In this document: piece by piece, positions 8,457-17,251 of the stretch
Layout: each line of letters begins with the position of its first letter
How positions within the stretch are numbered: position 1 is the first letter of the stretch
Source: Streptomyces graminofaciens
GTDB lineage: Bacteria > Actinomycetota > Actinomycetes > Streptomycetales > Streptomycetaceae
Assembly: GCF_030294945.1 (NCBI RefSeq)
Contig: NZ_AP018448.1
Span: 2,852,001-2,916,000, forward strand
Reading direction: 5' to 3'
DNA: 64,000 nt
Notes under the pieces: generated by a model
The model's input: only the letters and a program-made list of their open reading frames with translations
Databases searched by the model: none
What the model was told of the DNA's origin: nothing
Translations under genes and position numbers: made by a program

Positions 8457-9314
8457 ATGGACGACAGAACGACGGAACGAAGAGGTGGTTGGGGGTTGAG
8501 GGCCGCCATGTCGGGGGCCGCGGCGGCACTGCTGCTGTGCGGTTGCAGCGCCGGGGCGACGGAGAAGGCGGCCGAGTCCGGCGCCAAGGCCTCGGGCTCC
8601 CCGACGCCTTCCGCTTCCGCGTCCGGCAAGGTGTCGGCGGAGGGCGCGGAGCCGTCGGCGACACCGTCCGCGACGCCGTTCGAGGCGGACCCCGATCGCG
8701 TACCGCGGTCGAGGAAGCAGGGCGCCACGCTGGCGTCGGCGGTCGTGATGCGGCCGCAGGACTGGGGCTCGGGCTTCGAGGCGCAGCCGCTCGCCCGCAG
8801 CGCCGAGAACACCATCGCCGTACTGGACGAGGAGTGCCGCTGGCAGCGCCGGCCGCTGCCCAAGGACGTGCTCGCCTCCCTGTCCCTCTACAGCGAACTG
8901 CCGGGCACCGGCAAGCGCGGCACGGTCAAGGTGACGGCCGCGGTGACGGTGCACGCCACGGTGCTCGGAGCCGACGACGAGCTGTCCGGAACGGTGGAGG
9001 AGGCGTTGCGCTGCCCCGAGCAGCAGGTACGCGCCGACGAACGGATCGCGGAACTCAACTCCATGGGCACGCCCTTCGGGTTGCGCGGCAACAACTACGC
9101 CGACGACTCGGTCTACGAGACGGGCACTTATCTGACCGGCGGCGACAAGGCCCCGTACCGGTGGATGGTCACACGGCTCGGCCAGGTGACCGTGGCCGTG
9201 TCGCTGAAGGCCGCCGACGGATACACCGCGAGCGAACTGGAGCAGTACGTGACGCGTGGCACCACCACCATGCTCGACCGGGTGAGGTACGAGCTGGGCG
9301 GAGGCGAGGGCTGA
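8457..9314 (+). CDS. Secreted lipoprotein of unknown function
   Basis: 285 residues from the ATG at 8457, with a strong GGAGGGGG site upstream. RRGGWGLRAAMSGAAAALLL followed by CGCSAG is a lipoprotein signal with the lipobox near residue 30. A Ser/Pro/Thr/Ala-rich linker (SPTPSASASGK...) leads to a roughly 200-residue globular domain that I do not recognise (LDEECRWQRRPLPKDVLASL and on). The stop overlaps the start of the kinase gene by ATGA, so it is made with the two kinase/binding-protein fusions. It is probably anchored outside the membrane and may share their extracellular ligand or signal. Confidence 0.8.
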   Translation: MDDRTTERRGGWGLRAAMSGAAAALLLCGCSAGATEKAAESGAKASGSPTPSASASGKVSAEGAEPSATPSATPFEADPDRVPRSRKQGATLASAVVMRPQDWGSGFEAQPLARSAENTIAVLDEECRWQRRPLPKDVLASLSLYSELPGTGKRGTVKVTAAVTVHATVLGADDELSGTVEEALRCPEQQVRADERIAELNSMGTPFGLRGNNYADDSVYETGTYLTGGDKAPYRWMVTRLGQVTVAVSLKAADGYTASELEQYVTRGTTTMLDRVRYELGGGEG

Positions 9315-11935
9315 TGGAGCAACTGCGTTCTTCCGACCCGGCGCGGATCGCCGACCACCGTCTGCTCGGCCGGCTCGGCGCCGGCGGCATGGGGGTGGTG
9401 TACCTCGCGCGGACTCCGGGCGGCTCGCTGGTGGCGCTGAAGGTTCTCGCGGCGGAGTACGCCGAGGACGCGGGCTTCAGGCAGCGGTTCCGTCGCGAGG
9501 TCGAGGTCGCCCGGCGGATCAGCAGCCCGTGGGCCGTGCCGCTGATGGAGGCCGACCCGGACGCGGAGGCGCCGTGGCTGGCGACGGCGTATGTGCCCGG
9601 TCCGTCCCTGGCCGAGGCGGTGGCCGAGCACGGGCCGCTCACCGAGCACGGGTTGCGGATCCTCGGCGGCCGGCTGGCTCTGGCGCTGGGCGAGGTCCAT
9701 CGGGCCGGGCTGGTCCACCGCGACCTCAAGCCGGGCAACGTACTGCTCGCCGCGGACGGTCCGCGGCTCATCGACTTCGGCATCGCCAGGGCGCCCGAGG
9801 ACACCGCGCTCACGGCGACGGGGCTGGTGGTCGGCACGCCCGGCTATCTCTCTCCGGAGCAGGCCGAGGGACGTGGCGGCCAAACCATCGGCGCGCCCAG
9901 TGATGTGTTCTCCCTCGGCTGTGTGCTGGCGTTCGCGGCGACCGGCCGCCCGCCGTTCGGCACCGGGGCACTCGACGCCCTCCTCTACCGGGCCGTGCAC
10001 GACCCGGCCGACCTCGACGGCGTCCCGGCCGCCCTGGCCGAACTGTTGTCCCGCTGCCTGGAGAAGGATCCGGAGCGGCGCCCGACGGTCGAGGAGCTGA
10101 TACGCGAGCTGCTTCCCGGGGACCTGGCGGACGGTCCGGGAGATGCGGACGTCTTGGTGGACGTGGACGTTCCGGAGAACACCGATGTTCCGGGGGACGC
10201 CGTTGTTCCGGGGGACGCCGTTGTTGCGGGGGACGCCGTTGTTGCGGGGGACGCCGTTGTTGCGGGGGACGCCGTTGTTGCGGGGGACGCGGACGTCTCC
10301 GGGGACACGGACGCTGCGGGGGACACGGACGCTGCGGGAGATGCGGACGCCCCGCAGGACGCGGACGCCCCGGAGACCCCGCAGGCTCCGGACGCCGAAC
10401 CCGATGAGGCCACGGTCGAGGCCACCGGTCCGGCCACCGCTGATACGGCCGTCGGCGCCCCGCCCGTCACACCGGGCAGCGCCCCCGCCCCTTGGCTCCC
10501 CGAGGAAGTCATCCGGCTGATAGCCCGGCGCTCGACCGAGGCGCTCGCGCTGCCGGACATCGAGCACACCGAGATCTCACCCGGCGCCTCGCGCGCCGAC
10601 TCCGGCCCGGGCAGCGGCTCCCCCACCGGGACGGACCCGCGGCACTCCCCCATCGACGGCGACACTGCGGCCCCTGCGTCCGACACGGGGGCCACCCTCC
10701 CCACGACCACGGACACGCCCCAGCCCCCCGCCCGGCGCCGCGCCCTCCTCCTCGCGGGCGCAGGCGCGGTCCTCGCGGCCGGTGGCGGCGCGACCTGGTG
10801 GACGGTGAGCCGGGACGGCAACGCCGGAAGCAAGAAGCCGACCACCGCGACCACTTCCCGGCGCCCCGCCTACACCGTCGCGCTGCACGGCGACCTCAGC
10901 GGCGACCAGCGCGACACCGGGCGGGCACAGGAGCGCGGACTGCGGCTGGCCGTCGCGGAGTTCAACGCCCGGGGCGACGCCCCCTTCCACATCGATGTGC
11001 AGGCCGTGGACGACTCCGGCGACCCGGTGAAGGCTGCCAAGCTCGCCAAGAAGCTAGCCGACGACCCGTCGGTGCTCGCCGTGGTCGGTCCGACCACGGA
11101 CGCGACCGCCCAGGCGGCGCTGGCGGCGTACGACGCCGACCTCGTGCCCGTGGTCGCCATGTCGCCCGGCGCCATCAACCTCACCGTGCAGGGCTTCCGC
11201 TCGTTCCTGCTCGCACGGCTGCCCGACAGTCTGCTGCCGTTCTTCCTCGACGCGTTCCTGCGCGGTGCCGGCCCGCGCATGGTTGGCATCGTCGTCGACC
11301 GCGCGGCCGACAACTACGGCTGGGAGATCAGCAACACCCTGAGCAAACAGCTGGCAATAGCGGGGCAGCCGTACCTCCCCCGCGTGGTCGGCGCCCTGCG
11401 GTCCGGATTCGGCGACGCGGTGGACGATCTGTTGGCCGCCGACAGCGACTCGTTCGCCTTCGCCGGGCTGCCCGACCGGGGCGCGTCGTTCGCCCGGACG
11501 CTGCGGAAACGCGGCTTCTCCGGTACCCGTGCCTCCGGACCGGCCCTGCTCGACAGGCGTTTCCTCACCGAGGCCGAGGAGGCCGCCGACGGGTGGACGA
11601 TCGTCGCGCCGGTCCTCGACGCGACACAGGTGCCCGAGGCGAAGGCGTTCGTGGACGCCTACCGGAAACGGTGGAAGGATGCGCCGCCCCGGTACGCGGC
11701 GGAGGCCTACGACGTGACCGGCATGGTGCTGAAGACGCTGGCGGATCTGCCGGCGAAGAACCGCACCCGCGAGGAACTGCTCGCCGCCCTGCGGGCCGCC
11801 AAGTACAAGGGCATCACCCGGACGTACGCGTTCCAGAAGAACGGTCTGCCGGTCATCGACGGCACCGGAGGCTTCCTCTGGCGAGTCGAGAACGGCGCTT
11901 TCGTGTACGGCGGCCCCGCGCCGCTGACGGCCTGA
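9314..11935 (+). CDS. Ser/Thr protein kinase fused to extracellular ABC-type substrate-binding domain
   Basis: 873 residues. The kinase domain (1-280) has LGAGGMGVVYLA at 21-32, the ATP-binding Lys at 43, HRDLKPGN at 135-142, DFG at 154-156 and GTPGYLSPEQ at 174-183, so it should be active. An acidic low-complexity linker (about 285-475) contains the hexapeptide VVAGDA in tandem. ARRRALLLAGAGAVLAAGGG (about 474-493) is the single membrane segment. The outer part (about 515-873; YTVALHGDLSGDQRDTGRAQ, VVGPTTDATAQAAL) is a type-1 periplasmic binding fold like branched-chain amino-acid receptors. This layout suggests ligand binding outside controls phosphorylation inside. It overlaps both neighbours by ATGA, and the next gene is its paralogue. 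Confidence 0.92.
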   Translation: MEQLRSSDPARIADHRLLGRLGAGGMGVVYLARTPGGSLVALKVLAAEYAEDAGFRQRFRREVEVARRISSPWAVPLMEADPDAEAPWLATAYVPGPSLAEAVAEHGPLTEHGLRILGGRLALALGEVHRAGLVHRDLKPGNVLLAADGPRLIDFGIARAPEDTALTATGLVVGTPGYLSPEQAEGRGGQTIGAPSDVFSLGCVLAFAATGRPPFGTGALDALLYRAVHDPADLDGVPAALAELLSRCLEKDPERRPTVEELIRELLPGDLADGPGDADVLVDVDVPENTDVPGDAVVPGDAVVAGDAVVAGDAVVAGDAVVAGDADVSGDTDAAGDTDAAGDADAPQDADAPETPQAPDAEPDEATVEATGPATADTAVGAPPVTPGSAPAPWLPEEVIRLIARRSTEALALPDIEHTEISPGASRADSGPGSGSPTGTDPRHSPIDGDTAAPASDTGATLPTTTDTPQPPARRRALLLAGAGAVLAAGGGATWWTVSRDGNAGSKKPTTATTSRRPAYTVALHGDLSGDQRDTGRAQERGLRLAVAEFNARGDAPFHIDVQAVDDSGDPVKAAKLAKKLADDPSVLAVVGPTTDATAQAALAAYDADLVPVVAMSPGAINLTVQGFRSFLLARLPDSLLPFFLDAFLRGAGPRMVGIVVDRAADNYGWEISNTLSKQLAIAGQPYLPRVVGALRSGFGDAVDDLLAADSDSFAFAGLPDRGASFARTLRKRGFSGTRASGPALLDRRFLTEAEEAADGWTIVAPVLDATQVPEAKAFVDAYRKRWKDAPPRYAAEAYDVTGMVLKTLADLPAKNRTREELLAALRAAKYKGITRTYAFQKNGLPVIDGTGGFLWRVENGAFVYGGPAPLTA
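10202..10291 (+). repeat. 18-bp in-frame minisatellite in the kinase linker
   Basis: Five consecutive 18-bp units of GTTGTT(C/G)CGGGGGACGC(C/G) start at 10202, 10220, 10238, 10256 and 10274, with a partial copy just before. They encode VV(P/A)GDA repeats and are followed by weaker D-T-D-A-A-G repeats. Because the unit is a multiple of three, copy number can change without breaking the kinase gene. Confidence 0.92.
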
Positions 11936-14142
11936 TGGAACCGCTGCGCACCGCCGACCCGTCGCGGCTGGGCGACTACCGCCTGCTGCGACGGCTCGGC
12001 GCGGGAGGCATGGGTGTCGTCTTCCTGGCGCGTGCGCCGGGCGGGGCCTACGCAGCGGTCAAGGTCGTACGGGCGTCCCATGCCGACGACGCCGGGTTCC
12101 GGGCCCGGTTCCGCCGGGAGATAGAGGTGGCCCGGCGCGTCGACAGCCCCTGGGTGGTGCCACTGCTCGACGCGGACGCCGACGCGGAGGACCCGTGGCT
12201 GGCGACCGCGTTCGTACCGGGCCCCTCGCTCGCGGAAGTGCTGGAGGGGCACGGGGCCTTGTCCCCCGCGTCCGTGTGCGTGCTGGGGCTACGGCTGGCC
12301 GAGGCACTGGACGCGGTCCACCGGGCGGGGCTCGTCCATCGCGACGTGAAACCGGGCAACGTACTGCTGGCCCCGGACGGACCGCGTCTGATCGACTTCG
12401 GTATCGCGCGTACCCCGGAGGGTACGGCGCTCACGTCCACCGGCGTCATCGTGGGCTCACCGGGCTTCCTGTCGCCCGAGCAGGCAAGGGCGCGCGGCTC
12501 CGCCATCGGCCCGCCGAGCGACGTGTTCTCGCTGGGCTGTGTCCTGGCCTTCGCCGCGACGGGCGTACGGCCGTTCGGCGGCGGCGCGGCCGCCGGGATG
12601 CTGTTGCGCACGGTCTACGACGAGCCGGAGCTGTCCGGCGTCCCGGAGTCGCTGGAGCCGGTCGTACGGGCCTGCCTGGACAAGGATCCGGCGCGCCGGC
12701 CGACCGCCGTCGAGGTCGGCGAGGCGCTGGACGCTGCCGGTCCCGACGACCGGGAGCGGTGGCTGCCGGAGCCGGTGACCCGGCTGATCGCGGACCGCTC
12801 CGCGGCCGTGCTGGCCCTGGGCGCGATCGAGCCGACGCGGGTGTCCGCCCCGGCCTCGACCGCGTCGCCGAACGTGGACGCGGCGACGGTGACGTCCCTC
12901 AAGAAACCGGAGCCCGCCGCCCCGTCCACGAGCCGCCGTGGTTTCCTCGCGCTCGGTTCCACGGGGGCCGGAGTGCTGGCGGCCGCCGGCGGAGCCTGGT
13001 GGTGGAGCACCCGGGGCAACCGGAAGCAGGGCGTCAGCGCCTCGCCCTCGTCGGCCGCCCGCACCGAACTCGTCGTGGCCTTCCAGGGCGACCTCTCCGG
13101 CACGACCGGCGAGTTCGGCCGCGCTCAGCTCAACGGGGCCCGGCTGGCGGTCGCACACGTCAACGCCGACACCACCGGCTCGCTACGGCTGAAGCTGCGC
13201 GCGTACGACGACGGGGGCGAGCCCGACCGGACCCTGGACCGGGCGACCCGGCTGGTGGAGGACGAACGGGTCGTCGCGGTACTGGGCCCGACGACGGACG
13301 CGTGCTTCCTGGCCGCGGAGACGACGTACGTCAAAGCCGTGATGCCCGTCATCACCGTGTCGGTGGGCGTGTCTCCGATGGTCAGGTCCAACCTGTCCAC
13401 CCTCCGTCCGGATGTGCAGCTGGCGCCCACCGACCAGTTGCTCGCCGCCCCGTGCAGGGTCTATCTCACGGGCTCCGCCGACGCACGCGAGGTGTTCCTG
13501 GTGGAGGACCGGGCCGAGGGCGACTTCGCCTGGACCCTCTGCAACGACCTCGAACGTGCCCTGCGACGCCAGGGCAGGGACGCGACGGTCACAAGCGTCC
13601 CCGCCGGGAAACTCGACCACACCGCGCTCGCCGCGCAGGTCGTCGCGGCCCGCGCGGACGCGGTCGTGTTCAGCGGGGGCCCGGAACGGGCGGGTGCCCT
13701 CGCGTCGGCACTGCGGGAGGCCGGGTTCTCCGGAACCGGGGTCGCGACCCAACGCGCCTTCGGCACACGGTTCCTGAAGTCCGCGGGCAAGGCCGCCGAC
13801 GGCTGGGGCTTCGCCACCACCTTCATCGACCCGACGGCCACCCCGGCGGCCCGCTCCTTCACCAAGGCCTATCGCGCACGGTACGGCGAACGCCCCGGCT
13901 GGTACGCGGCGGAGGCGTACGACGCGATCATGTTCCTGGCCCGGGTGTGCGCGACCAAGGACTCCTTCCTGACGGAACGCGGCGCGATCGTGCGCCGTAT
14001 CCGCGACGTCGACTACAAGGGCATCAGCCGAACCATCGCGTACACCACCGACAGGGGATACAGCAGCGACGCGCTGTACCTGTTCCGGGCCGAGGACGGG
14101 AAGTTCGACTTCCTCGGCCAGTACCTGCAGGCGAAGGTGTGA
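11935..14142 (+). CDS. Second Ser/Thr protein kinase / substrate-binding fusion
   Basis: 735 residues, starting on the ATGA that ends the previous gene. The kinase domain has LGAGGMGVVFLA at 21-32, Lys 43, HRDVKPGN (about 135-142), DFG and GSPGFLSPEQ. SRRGFLALGSTGAGVLAAAG (about 333-352) is a twin-arginine-like membrane segment. A type-1 periplasmic binding domain then runs to the end (VVAFQGDLSGTTGEFGRAQL, VLGPTTDACFLAAE). It is closely similar to the preceding protein but lacks the long repetitive linker, so the pair arose by tandem duplication. The binding domains have diverged more than the kinase domains, which suggests different ligands feeding similar kinases. Confidence 0.92.
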   Translation: MEPLRTADPSRLGDYRLLRRLGAGGMGVVFLARAPGGAYAAVKVVRASHADDAGFRARFRREIEVARRVDSPWVVPLLDADADAEDPWLATAFVPGPSLAEVLEGHGALSPASVCVLGLRLAEALDAVHRAGLVHRDVKPGNVLLAPDGPRLIDFGIARTPEGTALTSTGVIVGSPGFLSPEQARARGSAIGPPSDVFSLGCVLAFAATGVRPFGGGAAAGMLLRTVYDEPELSGVPESLEPVVRACLDKDPARRPTAVEVGEALDAAGPDDRERWLPEPVTRLIADRSAAVLALGAIEPTRVSAPASTASPNVDAATVTSLKKPEPAAPSTSRRGFLALGSTGAGVLAAAGGAWWWSTRGNRKQGVSASPSSAARTELVVAFQGDLSGTTGEFGRAQLNGARLAVAHVNADTTGSLRLKLRAYDDGGEPDRTLDRATRLVEDERVVAVLGPTTDACFLAAETTYVKAVMPVITVSVGVSPMVRSNLSTLRPDVQLAPTDQLLAAPCRVYLTGSADAREVFLVEDRAEGDFAWTLCNDLERALRRQGRDATVTSVPAGKLDHTALAAQVVAARADAVVFSGGPERAGALASALREAGFSGTGVATQRAFGTRFLKSAGKAADGWGFATTFIDPTATPAARSFTKAYRARYGERPGWYAAEAYDAIMFLARVCATKDSFLTERGAIVRRIRDVDYKGISRTIAYTTDRGYSSDALYLFRAEDGKFDFLGQYLQAKV

Positions 14143-14154
14143 GGGTGCAGATCA

Positions 14155-14334
14155 GCGACCCCGGGCAAGGTCTTCGACGACGCTTCCGCTCTCCTCGGTC
14201 CGCTTCGCCCCGAATCCGGACCTGTCGAGCACCGTCGAGACCGCCCGGCGGGCATTCTGGAAGGCGAGGCCGCGGATCGGCTGAACCGGCTGCGCTCACC
14301 ACGCGACCCGCCTTGCGACCCCCTCCAGGAATAC
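14155..14334 (+). other. Intergenic stretch with an unrecognised open frame
   Basis: Between the kinase stop and the tRNA terminator, one plus-strand frame reads KVFDDASALLGPLRPESG and continues GILEGEAADRLNRLR. It has protein-like composition but no start codon or ribosome site that I can support. It may be a gene relic; I recognise no family. Confidence 0.25.
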
Positions 14335-14369
14335 GAAAAGCCGCCCTCCCACAAATGAGAGAACGGCCT
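14335..14369 (-). terminator. Rho-independent terminator downstream of tRNA-Pro
   Basis: On the minus strand an 11-bp stem (GCCGTTCTCTC with GGGAGGGCGGC, some G-U pairs) and a 7-nt loop are followed directly by TTTTC. It begins about 20 nt after the encoded CCA of the tRNA, the expected place for tRNA termination. Confidence 0.7.
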
Positions 14370-14386
14370 CCGACCTGCAACAAAGC

Positions 14387-14463
<77 letters not shown>

Positions 14464-14562
14464 ATGCGCTGTCCACGGTGACCCGTGTGATCGCGCAGGC
14501 ACAACTTTACCGTACGTCGGCGACTGCCCCGCAGCGGGTGAACGGCGCGGGACAATCGGTGC

Positions 14563-15090
14563 ATGGGTACGACATCGGCAGGCGGAGCGGATCGGCGGCG
14601 GGACCGGGACACGGAGGGGCGGGCGCGGAGCGCGCGGCCCCGGGACGGGCTGGGGCGGCCGTTGCCGTACGGCTCGAACGGTGTGGAGCGGCAGCCGGAG
14701 GGGGTCGTCCGGAAACCGGAGGAGACCGTCGCCGAGGCGCAGGCACTGCTGGAGGCGGGGAAGCCGTTCCACGCGCACGAGGTGTTCGAGGACGCCTGGA
14801 AGTCGGGTCCGGAGGAGGAGCGGGCCCTGTGGCGGGGCATGGCGCAGCTCGCGGTCGGCCTCACCCATGCGGCGCGCGGCAACGCCCAGGGCGGGGCACG
14901 GCTGCTGCGGCGCGGCGCCGGGGCGGTCGAGGAGTGGGGGGCGCGCGGTGGGCAGCCGTGTCCGTACGGCGTGGAGCTGGCGGCGCTGGGGGCCTGGGCG
15001 CGGGAGTTGGCCGGGGTGGTCGAGCGGGACGGGGAGCCGGTGGACGCGCGGGCCTGGGCTCCGCGGTTGAACGGGGGCGGCGGCGCGTAG
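14563..15090 (+). CDS. DUF309 domain-containing protein
   Basis: 175 residues. After a charged, probably disordered N-terminal 50 residues, the segment AQALLEAGKPFHAHEVFEDA W, then WRGMAQLAVGLTHAARGNAQ GGARLLRRG, is the DUF309 helical domain with its conserved HAHEVFE motif. Its function is unknown; the compact all-helical His/Glu motif suggests metal or small-ligand binding. The gene follows the tRNA divergently and has its own start at 14563. It is not clearly joined to cobF, which begins 93 bp later. Confidence 0.85.
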   Translation: MGTTSAGGADRRRDRDTEGRARSARPRDGLGRPLPYGSNGVERQPEGVVRKPEETVAEAQALLEAGKPFHAHEVFEDAWKSGPEEERALWRGMAQLAVGLTHAARGNAQGGARLLRRGAGAVEEWGARGGQPCPYGVELAALGAWARELAGVVERDGEPVDARAWAPRLNGGGGA

Positions 15091-15183
15091 TGCCGGGCGC
15101 GAGCCCACCCGCCCCGTCCTCGGGCACGGGCCCCGCCCAGTCGCGGTGCGTCGGCTGTCAGTGGGGTGCGGCAGACTCGGGGT

Positions 15184-15954
15184 GTGCGAAAGATTCATGT
15201 CATCGGTATCGGGGCGGGCGACCCCGAGCAGCTGACGCTGCAGGCGGTCAGGGCGCTGAGCGGCACGGACGTGTTCTTCGTCCTCGACAAGGGCGACGTG
15301 AAGTCGGACCTCACCCAGTTGCGCCGGGACATTCTGGACGCGCACCTACCGCAGGGGTCGTACCGCGTGGTCGAGGCCCGCGACCCCGAGCGGGACCGCA
15401 CGGCCGGTGGTGCGGCGTACTCCCCGGCCGTCGGGGACTGGCGCAGCGCCCGCGCGGACATCTACGAGCGGCTGATCGCCGAGGAACTGGGCGAGGAGGA
15501 GAGCGGGGCGTTCCTGGTCTGGGGCGATCCGGCGCTGTACGACAGCACGCTCGGCATCCTGGAGGAGGTGCTGGAGCGGGGCGCGGTGGCGTTCACGTAC
15601 GAGGTCGTGCCGGGGATCAGCAGTGTCTCGGCGCTGGTCGCGCGGCATCGTACGGGGCTCAACCGGGTCGCGAGGCCGGTGCAGATCACCACGGGGCGGC
15701 GGCTCGCCGAGGGGTTTCCGGAGGGGGTCGACGACGTGGTCGTGATGCTCGACGCGCACCAGACGTTCCGGCGGTACGCCGACCAGGACATCGACATCTA
15801 CTGGGGCGCCTACATAGGCACTCCGGACGAGATCCTCGCCTCCGGCCCGATCGCCGAGACCGCGCCGCGCATCGAACGGCTGCGGGCCGAGGCCCGCGAG
15901 CGCAAGGGCTGGATCATGGACACGTATCTGCTGCGCAGGCATCCCGAGGGCTGA
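15184..15954 (+). CDS. cobF: Precorrin-6A synthase (deacetylating), CobF
   Basis: 256 residues from the GTG at 15184 (RKIHVIGIGAGDPEQLTLQA), the start expected for the family; an in-frame GTG at 15166 would add six residues. GIGAGDP is the first SAM-binding motif of the tetrapyrrole (corrin/porphyrin) methyltransferase fold. FLVWGDPALYDSTLGILEEV and YEVVPGISSVSAL are the later ones. The C-terminus (ARERKGWIMDTYLLRRH) is typical of CobF. CobF methylates precorrin-5 at C1 with release of acetate in aerobic cobalamin synthesis. It stands alone here, away from other cob genes, as is common in streptomycetes. Confidence 0.93.
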   Translation: MRKIHVIGIGAGDPEQLTLQAVRALSGTDVFFVLDKGDVKSDLTQLRRDILDAHLPQGSYRVVEARDPERDRTAGGAAYSPAVGDWRSARADIYERLIAEELGEEESGAFLVWGDPALYDSTLGILEEVLERGAVAFTYEVVPGISSVSALVARHRTGLNRVARPVQITTGRRLAEGFPEGVDDVVVMLDAHQTFRRYADQDIDIYWGAYIGTPDEILASGPIAETAPRIERLRAEARERKGWIMDTYLLRRHPEG

Positions 15955-16372
15955 GCCGCCTCCGGCCACCGGGGCGAAGCCGTCATCGATCCGGCCGGAG
16001 CCGCCCACGACCGGGGCGAAGCCGAATCACGCTCACGCCGAAGCCGTCCACGACCAGGGCTGTGCGACAGCGAGCGGGCGGGCTCGTAGGACACGGGCGA
16101 GCGGGCGGGCTCGTCGGACACGGGCGAGCGGGCGGGCTCGTCGGACATGGGCGAGGGGTCCGCGCGGCCACCCGCCGGGGACTCGCAGCGGCTGCTCGAA
16201 GCCGCCGCGAGGAAGATCATCGGCAGTACGGAGCTGGACGCCGCGGAACTGGCCTCGTCCGGCACGACCGGTGCGTCCGTCCGAGTGTCGGTCCCCACCG
16301 GGGCCGAGCCACAGGCCCTGGATCCAGTCCTGGCGGCAGGCGGGTGCGCGAACGCCTCGGTATCGTCCGGGC
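15955..16372. other. Intergenic region with repeats, no supported gene
   Basis: About 420 bp between cobF and the HAD gene. It contains the 27-bp repeat array and, after it, an open plus-strand frame from an ATG at 16147 (SQRLLEAAARKIIGSTELDA and on). That frame has no ribosome site and runs through the start of the HAD gene in another frame. I see no recognisable product. Confidence 0.5.
16071..16151. repeat. Three tandem copies of a 27-bp unit
   Basis: Units beginning CGAGCGGGCGGGCTCGT start at 16071, 16098 and 16125, differing by one or two bases. Each unit also contains the small inverted repeat CGAGCGGGCGGGCTCG. The array is intergenic, upstream of the HAD gene. Confidence 0.9.
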
Positions 16373-17176
16373 ATGGCTTCGACACGTGCCGTGCTCATCG
16401 ACATCGACGGCGTGCTGACCGTCTCGTGGCGGCCGCTGCCGGGCGCGGTCGAGGCGCTGCGGGAGATCCGGGAGGTGGCCGGGCTGCCCGTCGCGCTGGT
16501 CACCAACACGACGTCCCGTACCCGCGCGTCCATCGCCCGGACCCTCGCGGAGGCCGGGTTCGAGGTGACCGCCGACGACATCCTCACCGCGCCCGCCGCC
16601 ACCGCCGCGTACGTCGCCGAGCACTTCCCGGGGGCGCGCTGCTCCCTGCTGAACAGCGGTGACATCCGGGAGGACCTCGTCGGCGTGGAGCTCGTCGACG
16701 ACACCGACACCGAGACCGTGCCGGAGGTGGTGATCGTGGGCGGTGCCGGTCCCGAGTTCGGCTACGCGGCGCTCAACCGGGCCTTCGGGCATCTCCAGCG
16801 CGGTGCCCGGCTGGTCGCCATGCACCGCAATCCGTACTGGCGGACGGACCACGGGCTGCAGCTGGACAGCGGCGCGTTCCTCGTGGGGCTGGAGAGCGCC
16901 GCCCGCACGGAGGCCGCGATCACGGGGAAGCCGTCGCCCGCCTTCTTCGAGGCGGCGCTGACACGGCTGGGCGTGGGAGCGGAGGAGGCGCTGATGATCG
17001 GGGACGACATCGAGTCGGACGTGCTCGCGGCCCAGCGCACCGGTATGACGGGCGTGCTCGTGCGGACCGGCAAGTATCTGCCGGAGACGCATCACGCGGC
17101 GAGCGGCAGCCCGGACCATGTCCTGGACTCCTTCGCGGATCTTCCCGCGCTGCTGAGCCGCTCGACACACCGGTAG
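16373..17176 (+). CDS. HAD superfamily (type IIA) phosphatase, LHPP/NagD-like
   Basis: 267 residues from the ATG at 16373. AVLIDIDGVLT (residues 6-16) supplies the nucleophile Asp10 and acid/base Asp12 of HAD phosphatases. LVTNTTSRT is motif II. TGKPSPAFFEAALTRLGVG supplies the motif III Lys, and MIGDDIESDV is motif IV with the Mg2+ aspartates. The large cap between motifs II and III places it in class IIA with NagD, pyridoxal phosphatase and the phospholysine/phosphohistidine phosphatase LHPP. The substrate is not determinable. No operon partner is apparent. Confidence 0.88.
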   Translation: MASTRAVLIDIDGVLTVSWRPLPGAVEALREIREVAGLPVALVTNTTSRTRASIARTLAEAGFEVTADDILTAPAATAAYVAEHFPGARCSLLNSGDIREDLVGVELVDDTDTETVPEVVIVGGAGPEFGYAALNRAFGHLQRGARLVAMHRNPYWRTDHGLQLDSGAFLVGLESAARTEAAITGKPSPAFFEAALTRLGVGAEEALMIGDDIESDVLAAQRTGMTGVLVRTGKYLPETHHAASGSPDHVLDSFADLPALLSRSTHR

Positions 17177-17251
17177 CCGCACGCCGGCAACCGCACCACG
17201 GTAACCGTACGAACGGCCGGAGCACACCGACACACGCACCGGGCGGGCGGG

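Noticed and set aside
16071..16151. CRISPR array
   Set aside because: Three contiguous 27-bp units without spacers and no cas genes; a simple tandem repeat.
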